Shown here: positions 44,899-53,432 of the stretch, in pieces
Layout of the letters: every line of letters begins with the position of its first letter
Position numbering within the stretch: the stretch's first letter is position 1
Notes under the pieces: generated by a model
Seen by the model: only the letters and a program-made list of their open reading frames with translations
What the model was told of the DNA's origin: nothing
Databases searched by the model: none
Made by a program: the position numbers and the translations under genes
Virus record (IMG/VR): IMGVR_UViG_3300010400_000005
Span: 1-64,000 of that record
DNA from: a virus
Reading direction: 5' to 3' (one strand)
Length of the DNA stretch: 64,000 nucleotides

Positions 44899-46333
44899 AT
44901 TGCATCACACTCTTTTCTGTTTTGATTTTATCAACTAAAGCTGCTTCAGTGCCAATAATAAACAATCCTTCAGGAGTTCTAGCTCTGCTGATTCCTACAT
45001 AAGCCATACCGGGTAAGCCGAAATTCCATGTGTTTATATTTATTTGTAGCTTATCTAAGGATAAACCTTGTGACTTATGAATAGTAGTTGCATAAGCTAA
45101 TCTCAGAGGATGGTATTCTACTTTACCAATTATCCATTTTTTAGTAAATTGATCTACATAAGGAGTAAAATATTTCGTATGGTGCCGTGATTCTGGCTCT
45201 TTTCTTGATAGATTCAATAGTGTACGTCTTTTTATGCTTACTTCTTTATTATTTCTTTTCAGAAGAATTGTAAATCTATCATCTGATTTGTTATAATCTG
45301 TAATAGTTCCACAATCACCATTCACGTAGTCAAAATCTGGACAATTGTTAGCAAGAATCATCACATAAGCGCCTACTTTAAATCTCATAAGATTTGGAAT
45401 TTGTGTTTTCCATTCGCCTAATTGCTCGCCTTTTCTAGATGGAATAGAGTTTATGGTTTCAGCTTGAATCTCCATTAAACGCTTACTATTGTATTCATCT
45501 ACCAAATCATTCTTACCAATCAAAGTTGTACCATCAAACTTATCAATTACTTGATTGATAAATTGTACACCACATTCCTTTAATAAAGGTACAGCATTCC
45601 TTCCATCACCACTTCGTACCAGATTAATGGCTTCTATAAATTTCTCATTTCCTTGTCGCCAGACTTTATTCAATCTAATAGTATTTTGTTGAAAAATAGG
45701 CCAACAATTAGCCTCTGTTACCATATTTGCTTTAACTGGTGGCAATTGGAGCAAATCGCCAATTATATGAAATCCTAATTTTCTAGGATTCTTATCTTCG
45801 TTAATTTCATTTATAGCATCATAGACTAAATCTAATTGATTTGCATCCATCATAGAGATTTCTTCTATACCCAATGCTTGTTTTTCTTCTCTAATATTTC
45901 TAAGTATCCAATGCAAGCGTTGATCTATATAGGAATCTCTTAATGAATCTGTATCGTAGTATTTAAGTAAGGAATTAATTGTTTTAGTATTAAGATTAAT
46001 AGCAGCAATGCCAGTAGTTGCAGCAAGCTCAATATAAGAAGAATCTTCAACATTACGTTTGTTGATAGTAAATGTCTTTCCACTTCCTGCTGGTCCTGTA
46101 ATGAATTGGAATTGTGCATCTTTGTTTATGTAAACTCCATTATCTTCTATAGATGGAATAGTTGCTGCTTTCTCTGGCTGAATTGGCGAATTAACTTCTT
46201 CTACTCTGCCTAAAACTTCTCCCTCATATATTTTATCTAAAGGCTCAAATTTTGGAGGTACACTAATTGATTTAAAATTCTTATCTACTTTCTTAATAAT
46301 TATAGGAATTGTTTCAAATTTAACTTTTGGCAT
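44891..46333 (-). CDS. Pif1/Dda-like SF1 helicase
   Basis: 480 residues. Walker A GPAGSGKT at 80-87, a Walker B-like GIEEISMM near 155 (EE in place of DE), GDLLQLPP near 190, TIHKSQGLSL near 435 and YVGISRAR near 460 define the SF1B Pif1/RecD2/Dda group. The enzyme unwinds DNA 5'-3' using ATP and could start origins, restart forks or clear bound proteins. The N-terminal 75 residues look unstructured and may bind partners. It is upstream of the polymerase in the same leftward block. Confidence 0.85.
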   Translation of the reverse strand: MPKVKFETIPIIIKKVDKNFKSISVPPKFEPLDKIYEGEVLGRVEEVNSPIQPEKAATIPSIEDNGVYINKDAQFQFITGPAGSGKTFTINKRNVEDSSYIELAATTGIAAINLNTKTINSLLKYYDTDSLRDSYIDQRLHWILRNIREEKQALGIEEISMMDANQLDLVYDAINEINEDKNPRKLGFHIIGDLLQLPPVKANMVTEANCWPIFQQNTIRLNKVWRQGNEKFIEAINLVRSGDGRNAVPLLKECGVQFINQVIDKFDGTTLIGKNDLVDEYNSKRLMEIQAETINSIPSRKGEQLGEWKTQIPNLMRFKVGAYVMILANNCPDFDYVNGDCGTITDYNKSDDRFTILLKRNNKEVSIKRRTLLNLSRKEPESRHHTKYFTPYVDQFTKKWIIGKVEYHPLRLAYATTIHKSQGLSLDKLQININTWNFGLPGMAYVGISRARTPEGLFIIGTEAALVDKIKTEKSVMQYV

Positions 46334-46441
46334 TTTTTTACCTTTCTAATAAAGAGCAGGGAGAGAATTCTATCTTGCCCTTTTGATAGCCTTCCCTCCC
46401 CTATCTTGCTAAAATAGCCTCACTACTACTCTAGCAAAAAA

Positions 46442-47107
46442 TTATCTCTTCAAGTGCTGAGCTACGTAAGCTTGAGCATAGACTTCACTACCATCAACTC
46501 TATTCTCAAAGAAATGTCGATAAGATCCATCAGGATTCTTTGGGAAAAATCGCATCTTATTTGCAAGAGTTACATAACCATCTTTATTAGCACGAGGATC
46601 AGCAGGATTCTTCATACTTGCTCGCCATTCTAATTCAATGGTTCCCATTGGTTTCTGTGCCAATGTTTGCTCCATCAAAGTTTTTAATTCTGCCTGAGTT
46701 GCTGTTGGTGGAACAGTTACGCCAATTTTGTAGAGAAAATCGTGAACTGCTGTTGTTGCTACTAGTTTATTATAGATTGAATTGATCCAATCCAAAACTT
46801 GATATTCGTGATATTCAGTTCCTTCTGCTACGATATGACCAACTAAAGGAACTATAATGAAAGTACCAGATTTCTTACTAGCTCTATATTCAATTTCTTT
46901 TTCTCCCAATTCCCACTGAATAATATATTCTTTACCTCCAGTTGGCGGAGGAACTCTTACATTAATATCTTTAGATTGATCAGCAACTTCTACTTTTTGA
47001 TTTGGATCTACTGCTACTTGCTCTTCTTCTGTATCTGCGCCATTTGCAGCAGTTCCTACTGAAGTTGCACCAGCAGCCATATGTGGCATATCTTTTTCTT
47101 GAAACAT
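46442..47107 (-). CDS. hypothetical protein before helicase, possible ssDNA-binding protein
   Basis: 221 residues, AGGAGAAAAACAA before ATG. An unordered acidic start (residues 1-50) leads into beta segments (GKEYIIQWELGEKEIEYRA, GTFIIVPLVGHIV) and a C-terminal domain. Position next to a helicase would suit an accessory ssDNA-binding protein, but no OB-fold signature can be named. A 108-base gap separates it from the helicase and contains a GGGAG/CTCCC and CTATC/GATAG hairpin. Confidence 0.5.
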   Translation of the reverse strand: MFQEKDMPHMAAGATSVGTAANGADTEEEQVAVDPNQKVEVADQSKDINVRVPPPTGGKEYIIQWELGEKEIEYRASKKSGTFIIVPLVGHIVAEGTEYHEYQVLDWINSIYNKLVATTAVHDFLYKIGVTVPPTATQAELKTLMEQTLAQKPMGTIELEWRASMKNPADPRANKDGYVTLANKMRFFPKNPDGSYRHFFENRVDGSEVYAQAYVAQHLKR

Positions 47108-47118
47108 TTGTTTTTCTC

Positions 47119-47352
47119 CTACTTTTTGTTTTTTATTTTAGTTTTCTGTTTTTTGTTTACAATTAAAGGTTTTCGTTTGTCTTCGTGTTTTTGCTTTACA
47201 ATCTTAACTCTGTCTTCATTCGATAAATTCTCCTTTGGAGGTATTGAGATTTCTTCTCCCATGTAATTCATTGGAGTTCTAACTTTAGGGATTTGTTTAG
47301 AACTTGTAAATCGTTGAGGGACTTTTATATCATCTTCTTTTTTCATAGTCAT
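47119..47352 (-). CDS. small basic hypothetical protein
   Basis: 77 residues from ATG 47352, chosen because GCAGGAT lies eight bases upstream; an ATG six bases earlier is too close to that site. Very basic end (KPLIVNKKQKTKIKNKK). Its start overlaps the upstream gene. Possibly nucleic-acid binding. Confidence 0.55.
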   Translation of the reverse strand: MTMKKEDDIKVPQRFTSSKQIPKVRTPMNYMGEEISIPPKENLSNEDRVKIVKQKHEDKRKPLIVNKKQKTKIKNKK

Positions 47353-47695
47353 GTGCATATCCTGCTTCGCAATCTGTTAATGAAACAGTGTCATTTCTCG
47401 ATCTATTAAATCTATTTAAATCTCTATTTTGTTTCTCAATTCTAGAAGCTCTTGCTAAAATTTCTATTGCTTCTATTAAGGTTACATTTCTTTCTCTAAG
47501 CATTGCTATTTCTTCGTGTTGACGATCTACAATCTCTGATGAATTTCCACATTGCCTGTTTGTCATACTAAGAATTTCATCTTGTGCTTTTATCTTTCCT
47601 AATAAATCTTTATTAGCACCTTCTAAAGTCATAATTTTCTGCGTTGGTATTGGATTTTTTCTAGTATAATTTCTTTTGTTTGGTTTCCTTGCCAT
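47330..47695 (-). CDS. basic coiled-coil hypothetical protein
   Basis: 121 residues. Basic N-terminus (ARKPNKRNYTRKNP) followed by a coiled coil (about 30-95). The start follows AAAGGAGATTAA. Not recognised. Confidence 0.6.
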   Translation of the reverse strand: MARKPNKRNYTRKNPIPTQKIMTLEGANKDLLGKIKAQDEILSMTNRQCGNSSEIVDRQHEEIAMLRERNVTLIEAIEILARASRIEKQNRDLNRFNRSRNDTVSLTDCEAGYAHDYEKRR

Positions 47696-47913
47696 TTAAT
47701 CTCCTTTATTAACAATTACAATTTCTTTTGTATCTCCACATTTATTACAAAATAGCATTCCATAAACATTTGGATTTGCTTTATCTCCGTTAGAATCTCT
47801 TTTGTAATACCCTCTAACTTGTCCTTCTTCATCTACTAATGGTTGGAAGTTATGCCCTTTTCGCAGGACATTGGAAATATTGGAACTTCTTTTAGTTGAG
47901 GTTTTCGGGCCAT
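47696..47913 (-). pseudogene. frameshifted small zinc-binding protein gene
   Basis: ATG 47913 has AGGAGAATAA upstream, but its frame ends after 25 codons. The next frame is open from the same place to TAA 47696-47698 with good protein character (FQPLVDEEGQVRGYYKRDS, then MLFCNKCGDTKEIVIV). Total length is 218 bases, one short of a multiple of three. One extra A in the AAAA after CG at the fourth codon would join them into a 72-residue protein with a CxxC pair. Either a true one-base deletion, a sequence error or a -1 slip at AAAA. Confidence 0.55.
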
Positions 47914-47921
47914 TTATTCTC

Positions 47922-48083
47922 CTATTCTTCTACTTTTGTAACTTTAATTTCTCCTTCTATCTCTAAACCACAATCTGGATCTAATGTAACCTCATTCTTA
48001 ATATCTTCTAGATCTAGAGGTTCTTCTTCTAATTCTTCATACTTGTCTACTACTGTAAGCTCAACTTTATATCTGTTTGGCAT
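47922..48083 (-). CDS. 53-residue acidic protein
   Basis: ATG 48083 follows ATAGGAGACTAA. The product is acidic and beta-prone (NRYKVELTVVDKYEELEEEP). Not recognised; strong ribosome site. Confidence 0.6.
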   Translation of the reverse strand: MPNRYKVELTVVDKYEELEEEPLDLEDIKNEVTLDPDCGLEIEGEIKVTKVEE

Positions 48084-48100
48084 TTAGTCTCCTATGTTAA

Positions 48101-48877
48101 TTATTCATCTACAAAGATTTTTTTCCAGTCTTCAGGATTTTTCTCTGGATAGAAGTCAAAATCTGCTCCGCGTAAATGTGCAGAAGTAGACCCACAAACT
48201 ATATCTATTCCAGCGTTAAAGTTAATTTTCATTTGCGAAACTGGCTTGCCATTTTCTACACTTGAAGTTATTCTATATAAATAACCTATAGCATCTGCTC
48301 GTGAACAAGTTATTTCTTTTAACTTACCAGTTAAATTAACATCAATAGAAGTAACTGTATTTCCATTATTATCTACCAAAAATTTATCTTTAACGTGACA
48401 GAGTAAAATCGTAGTATCTGCAAGACTTCTAATATCTTCTAACCATCTACCATAGGCTAAACGTGCCCAATAATAACCAGCGCCATCTGGCAAATTTAGC
48501 ACAGATTCGAGCGCATTCGGATTTGATTTATACTCTTTCTTGCAAACACTAGATTTTAAGTACATTAGTTTTGCATATTCATCTGTCCATTCATTCAATC
48601 TAGTAGTTGTATCCACACAAATATATTTATATGGTCTGCCAGCTTCTACTACCTGTTTGCCTATTTGTGCAAGATGATTTAAATCTTCTACTTCTACCCA
48701 AGGTCCGTCGAAAAAGTGCGCACGTTTTTCTAAATCTAATAGAAGTAGTTTATTGTTGTTAATAACAGAATCTAATTTTAAAACTGCTGGAGTTTTTCCA
48801 ATTTTAGGAGGCCCATAAATTAAAATCAACTTAGGATTCTGCGAAGTTGCTTTTCTATATTCAAATGGTAGGCCCAT
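48101..48877 (-). CDS. Sak4-like single-strand annealing ATPase
   Basis: 258 residues with a RecA-type core: Walker A GPPKIGKT at 22-29, a strand after it (LLLLDLEKRAHFF), Walker B KYICVDTTT near 85-91, and TILLCHVKDKF near 150-160. This single-domain RecA form without the DNA-binding ends is the Sak4 group of phage recombinases, which anneal strands together with an SSB. A Cas4-like nuclease and a helicase in the same block complete a recombination set. Confidence 0.78.
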   Translation of the reverse strand: MGLPFEYRKATSQNPKLILIYGPPKIGKTPAVLKLDSVINNNKLLLLDLEKRAHFFDGPWVEVEDLNHLAQIGKQVVEAGRPYKYICVDTTTRLNEWTDEYAKLMYLKSSVCKKEYKSNPNALESVLNLPDGAGYYWARLAYGRWLEDIRSLADTTILLCHVKDKFLVDNNGNTVTSIDVNLTGKLKEITCSRADAIGYLYRITSSVENGKPVSQMKINFNAGIDIVCGSTSAHLRGADFDFYPEKNPEDWKKIFVDE

Positions 48878-49119
48878 TATTCAGTCTCCACTATAGAATC
48901 GTATGGCCCTTTGCCTATTACAATTTGAAATTCTTTTCTATACCATTTGATTACTCTTGCAAGCATCAATTTATCTGACTCAGACCAATGATCAAGTGAG
49001 TATTCATATGATAATGTTTCATCAAATTTTTTTATTTTGCTTTCTTGTTCTCTTTCTATTGCAAATTCAGCTTGTGGATCTATATCTTCATAATTTGGTT
49101 CTGGATTTAAGCTACACAT
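48877..49119 (-). CDS. small acidic hypothetical protein
   Basis: 80 residues, acidic N-terminus and a helical end (DHWSESDKLMLARVIKWYRKEF). Its stop overlaps the start of the annealing ATPase by one base, giving coupling, so it may be an accessory to it. Confidence 0.6.
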   Translation of the reverse strand: MCSLNPEPNYEDIDPQAEFAIEREQESKIKKFDETLSYEYSLDHWSESDKLMLARVIKWYRKEFQIVIGKGPYDSIVETE

Positions 49120-49266
49120 TTAATAATCTCCTATCCAAACAGCAATTGTTATCCAATAACTAATTTTCTTCCTCAAAATTGGAGCGCATTTAGTAATAGA
49201 TCCATTCTCAACTATAAATCCTGCACATAAGTATTTTGTTTTGACTTGGTAAATGCCATCTTTCAT
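49120..49266 (-). CDS. 48-residue hypothetical phage protein
   Basis: MKDGIYQVKTKYLCAGFIVE, then ITKCAPILRKKISYWITIA. The build (a short beta domain with CAGF and CAPILRKK) is typical of small phage proteins of unknown role. ATG overlaps the HNH stop by four bases; the stop directly abuts the next ATG. Confidence 0.6.
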   Translation of the reverse strand: MKDGIYQVKTKYLCAGFIVENGSITKCAPILRKKISYWITIAVWIGDY

Positions 49267-49676
49267 GTGTTTGTTCTTACTTGTTGATCTGATAATTTTG
49301 GATTTTCATTATTCTCATGTCGCTTAATCCAGTTACAATTGGCACACAAGATTTGAAATCTAATGATTCCATTGTTTAGTTCTCTCAAAACTCTATAATA
49401 ATAAGCTAGTCTCCCTGTAGTTTTTAATTCCTTCACTCCACCACCATTTTTATGATCTATTTGTAGTGCTCTAACATCTGAAAATCCACAACCAACACAA
49501 ACTCCACCTAGTTTTTCTATAATTAGCAAACGGAATCTTTTTTGCCGACATTTATCATGTTCAAGTTGATTGTTTGAAACTTCATATTTTGAAGTTAATG
49601 GTTCTTTACAAACTCTACATATTCTATAGTTTGTTTTTAGTTGATTTAACGGAATTGTACTAATTTTGAATGGCAC
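49263..49676 (-). CDS. HNH endonuclease
   Basis: 137 residues with a GTG start (TGGAG eight bases upstream). N-terminal CRVC pair, then GGVCVGCGFSDVRALQIDHKNGGG and FQILCANCNWIKRHEN: a complete HNH motif with zinc-binding cysteines. Such genes in phages are mostly free-standing mobile nucleases, some serving packaging. It is the first gene after two strong promoters. Confidence 0.82.
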   Translation of the reverse strand: MPFKISTIPLNQLKTNYRICRVCKEPLTSKYEVSNNQLEHDKCRQKRFRLLIIEKLGGVCVGCGFSDVRALQIDHKNGGGVKELKTTGRLAYYYRVLRELNNGIIRFQILCANCNWIKRHENNENPKLSDQQVRTNT

Positions 49677-49716
49677 AGCATTTGCTCCAGTGTGTATTGA
49701 CTACCCATGCCGTGTC

Positions 49717-49745
49717 GTTTTAACACAAATTTCGTTCTATGTCAA
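49717..49745 (-). promoter_or_regulatory. promoter 2 of a tandem pair
   Basis: On the minus strand TTGACA (49745-49740), 17 bases, then TAAAAC (49722-49717) preceded by TGT. It reads leftward into the HNH gene and the block behind it. Confidence 0.6.
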
Positions 49746-49781
49746 CTACTTGTGTCAATATAACTCATCGTTTCTTTCTTC

Positions 49782-49810
49782 ATTATACTGCTCGACGGAA
49801 AACTTGTCAA
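49782..49810 (-). promoter_or_regulatory. consensus sigma70 promoter
   Basis: On the minus strand TTGACA (49810-49805), a 17-base spacer, TATAAT (49787-49782): a full match to the consensus. It reads leftward. It lies in the 147-base gap between the genes at 49676 and 49824. Confidence 0.85.
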
Positions 49811-49823
49811 GTGGTATTTTTAC

Positions 49824-50129
49824 CTAAATATAATGCGTTAAGTTATTTTCAGTCGCCCATTTCTTTTTTAGGAATTCTAACAGATAATTAGGAACCATGA
49901 AGATAATTGTAACTTCCTTCTTCCAGTCTTCATTTAGTTCGTCAATTGGCCCTAAGTTTTCATACATTGTATTCATTACTGATTGAAAATATCTACCTTC
50001 TATTTCTGGCGCAGCATATTTTAATTCGTTTCTTACAGACTCTAGTGATGAAATAAAGTTAACCTCTTGTGAAGGAATTACCTTTAACATATCATCTATT
50101 ACTGTCGATAATCTTCTTTTTTCTGGCAT
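49824..50129 (-). CDS. hypothetical protein after ThyX
   Basis: 101 residues from ATG 50129, chosen because AAGGAAAATTAAA precedes it and the longer frame to 50210 lies in the ThyX gene. Mostly helical (KRRLSTVIDDMLKVIPSQEV). It ends before the promoter gap. Not recognised. Confidence 0.6.
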   Translation of the reverse strand: MPEKRRLSTVIDDMLKVIPSQEVNFISSLESVRNELKYAAPEIEGRYFQSVMNTMYENLGPIDELNEDWKKEVTIIFMVPNYLLEFLKKKWATENNLTHYI

Positions 50130-50130
50130 T

Positions 50131-51237
50131 TTAATTTTCCTTTCTAAAATTTGTACAATTTTCATCTGCAAATTCTTTACGATATTGTTTCCAGCCAATG
50201 AAGTTACCACTTCTTATATTCTCTCTAACTTTAGCGGGACTTTCTACCAACAATGCTACATTTCTATCGTGAAAATATGGAGTAGCAACATGCTCAAAAG
50301 GACTCCAGTGTCCACTTGTTCTTAATCTTTCAAATAATTCTAAATCTTTTTCAATATCTCTTTTCCCATCGTGAGTTAGATAAGAAACTCTAGCACATCG
50401 AGCTACTGATATAGCTTTCTTTATATCTAATTTCATTGGATCTCTAATAAATTTAGTTGGAGTATACCCAAACCATTTTGGTGTTTCCATGTTTTCATCT
50501 AGTATATCATCTACTGATTTACTTATTGCTTCTTCATCTTCCTCATAAACTAATGGACAATGCCATTCTCCAACTTTTAATTTTTGTGGTCTAACTGCTT
50601 CCCAATTATCGCCAGATCTTGATATATAAATTTTTGCTCCTAAATCAAGATTATGTTCTTCATCAAAAGCATGATAAGCTTCATACATTAAATCAGCAAT
50701 TTTTCTAATCTTCCAATCAGCAGCAGAGTTAGTTCTTAACTTAAAGAAATTATCAAACTCTGTTGCTGTAATAATTGCTGTATGCCACATGAAAGGCTCT
50801 AAATATCTATTTAAATCTTCTTTATTAGCAATATCTTTATATTTTCTTACAAAGGTTGTGGTTCTTGATAGATGTTGTTCTACTGCATTTGATAAAATGT
50901 TATGTTCTGCACTATCAACATGCCAATATTCTTTTGCACCCATACCTTTTACTGGTTTACCAAATTGTTCTGGAATAAAAGGATTTTCCTCAACCATTTG
51001 TAACATTTTATTAATAGGAATAGCACGAGAGCTTGCAGAATTCCTACTTAAATTTTCATCTACATTTATTCCTAAGTTATGAATAACCAATTCTTCTACA
51101 TTTCCTCCCCATCCTCGCAAAACTCTGTGTGTTTCTGCTTCTGCTAAAACACAACGAGGAAAAGTTACTTCCATAGTTGTAATTCGTTTTCCAGTTTCAG
51201 AGATTGAATCAAGAAGTATTTTACATGAATAACTCAT
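50131..51237 (-). CDS. thyX: flavin-dependent thymidylate synthase with inserted segment
   Basis: 368 residues. It makes dTMP from dUMP using FAD and methylenetetrahydrofolate. Signature parts are LAEAETHRVL (31-40), SRNSASSRAIP (64-74), GEWHCPLV near 220, GHWSPFEHVATP near 309-320 and GWKQYRKEF near the end. In long phage-type ThyX the motif reads THRxxSRNxxSSRAIP without a gap; here 23 residues (41-63) separate the two halves. The insertion is in frame and hydrophilic with a short helix, so the enzyme may tolerate it. It overlaps the upstream gene by four bases. Confidence 0.85.
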   Translation of the reverse strand: MSYSCKILLDSISETGKRITTMEVTFPRCVLAEAETHRVLRGWGGNVEELVIHNLGINVDENLSRNSASSRAIPINKMLQMVEENPFIPEQFGKPVKGMGAKEYWHVDSAEHNILSNAVEQHLSRTTTFVRKYKDIANKEDLNRYLEPFMWHTAIITATEFDNFFKLRTNSAADWKIRKIADLMYEAYHAFDEEHNLDLGAKIYISRSGDNWEAVRPQKLKVGEWHCPLVYEEDEEAISKSVDDILDENMETPKWFGYTPTKFIRDPMKLDIKKAISVARCARVSYLTHDGKRDIEKDLELFERLRTSGHWSPFEHVATPYFHDRNVALLVESPAKVRENIRSGNFIGWKQYRKEFADENCTNFRKEN

Positions 51238-51446
51238 TTGCTCATCTCCAATTCTATAACAATTTTTTTATCTTTATTATTTATCTTACTTCCCAAGAAT
51301 TCCATTCCGACTTGTGCTCCATGAATATGCTCTACTATATTGCGCGCAAACACAGCAGAAGCGTTGTTAATTTGAATTTCATAATCTAATAGCTCAGCAT
51401 TTCTTTGTTTATGTGTTATCTGATCTATCAACTCTCTTAAAGTCAT
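51234..51446 (-). CDS. small hypothetical protein
   Basis: 70 residues, mixed alpha/beta (MTLRELIDQITHKQRNAELL start). ATGA overlaps with both neighbours. Not recognised. Confidence 0.6.
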   Translation of the reverse strand: MTLRELIDQITHKQRNAELLDYEIQINNASAVFARNIVEHIHGAQVGMEFLGSKINNKDKKIVIELEMSK

Positions 51447-51799
51447 TTTTTCTCACTTTCTTTTGCATCTGCTTTACTACATGCATTATGAACTAGTAAT
51501 TGAACACCAAGACTTGTTTGAGTTAACAATAAATGCTCATGACTTCCAAAATTATCCATAAGTAAACAAAATGCTTGTGTTCCTATATCAACCTTACTAC
51601 TCATTTCTCTTCCATCTGGAGTAATTCCAAAATATTGAATTATCCTTTCGTCAAACTTATGGGATAACTCATGTACTATTTGCCATGCTATTACAGTAGC
51701 AGAAGCAATGTTGTCATTTGTCTTAGCAAGGTAGTATTTTATATTGTCTCTATCTACACTAACTTCTTTATTTGCACAATCTATTAGAATATTAATCAT
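51443..51799 (-). CDS. hypothetical protein
   Basis: 118 residues, alpha/beta; one histidine-rich part (VHELSHKFDERI) recalls HExxH-like helices but lacks the full zinc motif. Overlaps by four bases on each side. Not recognised. Confidence 0.6.
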   Translation of the reverse strand: MINILIDCANKEVSVDRDNIKYYLAKTNDNIASATVIAWQIVHELSHKFDERIIQYFGITPDGREMSSKVDIGTQAFCLLMDNFGSHEHLLLTQTSLGVQLLVHNACSKADAKESEKK

Positions 51800-52011
51800 T
51801 TTTTATATTCACTTTCTTTTGCAATTCGATTTAGAAGTTCTGGATCATTCAACTCAAATGTTTTATGAACTCTCATTACTGGACTATCATCTGGATCACT
51901 ATCAATCCAACGATTAAGAACATTTTCATTTGTTATTACTCCAATAACTGTTTCGTTTGTTTTACTACGTGAATGTAGATCATGCTCAATTAAGACATAT
52001 ACTTTACTCAC
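51796..52011 (-). CDS. small hypothetical protein
   Basis: 71 residues, beginning MSKVYVLIEHDLHSRSKTNE, a beta-alpha start shared with short phage proteins that fold as compact alpha/beta units. Coupled to both neighbours by four-base overlaps. Not recognised. Confidence 0.6.
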   Translation of the reverse strand: MSKVYVLIEHDLHSRSKTNETVIGVITNENVLNRWIDSDPDDSPVMRVHKTFELNDPELLNRIAKESEYKK

Positions 52012-53432
52012 TCCTTAATAAATCCCCTTTCAATATGATAAAGTTTCTCAGGAACATGATGTGGGGTTCTATTTACGTAGACATTTCCTGCTATTAAATC
52101 TCCTAAATTAAATCCTTCATGGCAAACTTTAGTAAACTGACAATCTTTACCATAATAATCCCAACATCTTTGAGTTTCCTTTCTAAATAATTTCATTAAA
52201 GCAATTTCATATTGCTCCCATTTGCCTGTTTTTCTAGCAAATTCAGCGTGTTGTTCCATTATTTCTAAATTCTTAAAAATCTCTTCTTCTTCTTGATATC
52301 TAGTAGAAATTAACCACTCTTTCAATTGAGCGCCATCATTTCTATCTCTAAATATCAAATCAGAAGTAATAATTAATTCATCTAAAGGATTTCCATTTTC
52401 AGTTTGAACTAAACCACTTGCTAACATTTCTACCCAATTCTTGATTCCCATATCTTCCCAAATATTTATCTTAGACCATCCTTTAGGCTGGCGTCCCGCA
52501 TTTACTTTCCACTTATAGTGATCTGGAGTTGCTATGAATTGAGTAGTTGTTTGTGAGAAAATATTGAAAGTAGTCTGTTCTTCATATTTATAAGGATGAA
52601 CTAGGAAATTTTGCCGCTTTCTAAGTCCTGATTTATCGTAATCTTTCCAAGAGCCTGTTATTAAATGTTCATATTGAACTGCATAGACTTTTGGCTTTTG
52701 ATCATTCTTCCAACACCATTCAAAATACCTGTGCCATCTTTCATCACAGAGAATATCTGGACTTTCATCACAATTAACAACTGCTTTGTAATTGTCAAAA
52801 TCTCTATCTAACTTCGCTTGAACTGCCATCCACTCAGAATTCCCCTGCATATCTGTTAGCAAATTTCTAATAGTGTTCTCAGCATATTCACTAGCAGTTT
52901 TTAATGAACAAATTACTACACCTTTAGAATAATCTTTAGTAAGAAATTCAGCGTCAGCCTTACTTTGCCAAATTATACTTTCTGAAAATTCTGGATAGAT
53001 TATATCATTTTCTACTTCAATAACCTCATATTCCTCTAATAAAGAAGGAAGTCTTTTGAGAGAAAAGCATCTAATTAATCCTTCGATTAAGCATTCATGT
53101 TCTGCAATTACGAAACTTATAAAATTAGTTTCACCTTCTTTAAGAGAAATAGAATGTTTTGAAATATCATCTCGAAATAATTTAATAGCAAAATCTACAG
53201 CTTCATTAATACATTGCTCTTCAAACATTCCATCTTGATGATGAATTCTACAATGTTCAAATAAGTGTTGTAAGCCTCTATGCACGGCAGTTCCAGTTTC
53301 TAAATTCATATCTATAGCTTCTGGAGATAAACCATGGCCGCCGTAGTGATTAGAAAGGTATCTTTTTCTAAGGCAAGTTTGTGCTGTTAAAGCAGCAGTT
53401 CTTGATGTAAAACGCTTGATTTCATTTCGCAT
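52008..53432 (-). CDS. Cas4/RecB-like PD-(D/E)XK nuclease
   Basis: 474 residues from ATG 53432, chosen for GTGGAG eight bases upstream; a longer frame to 53480 lies in the next gene. The cysteine at 20 (CLRKRYL) and three C-terminal cysteines (CWDYYGKDCQFTKVC, near 421-436) form an iron-sulphur pattern as in Cas4/AddB. The nuclease core is SKADAEF followed by VVICSLKTAS near 175-184 (D...xxK). Such enzymes trim DNA ends and feed single strands to annealing proteins, here Sak4. Longer than usual Cas4 (about 200), closer to the PDDEXK_1 group. Confidence 0.78.
   Translation of the reverse strand: MRNEIKRFTSRTAALTAQTCLRKRYLSNHYGGHGLSPEAIDMNLETGTAVHRGLQHLFEHCRIHHQDGMFEEQCINEAVDFAIKLFRDDISKHSISLKEGETNFISFVIAEHECLIEGLIRCFSLKRLPSLLEEYEVIEVENDIIYPEFSESIIWQSKADAEFLTKDYSKGVVICSLKTASEYAENTIRNLLTDMQGNSEWMAVQAKLDRDFDNYKAVVNCDESPDILCDERWHRYFEWCWKNDQKPKVYAVQYEHLITGSWKDYDKSGLRKRQNFLVHPYKYEEQTTFNIFSQTTTQFIATPDHYKWKVNAGRQPKGWSKINIWEDMGIKNWVEMLASGLVQTENGNPLDELIITSDLIFRDRNDGAQLKEWLISTRYQEEEEIFKNLEIMEQHAEFARKTGKWEQYEIALMKLFRKETQRCWDYYGKDCQFTKVCHEGFNLGDLIAGNVYVNRTPHHVPEKLYHIERGFIKE

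Noticed and set aside
46334-46441. Terminator between helicase and upstream gene
   Set aside because: The GGGAG/CTCCC and CTATC/GATAG pairs make a hairpin on the minus strand, but no U-run follows and internal mismatches are large.
51443-51799. Metalloprotease from HELSH segment
   Set aside because: The motif reads HELSHK and lacks the HExxH spacing and a third ligand; chance similarity.
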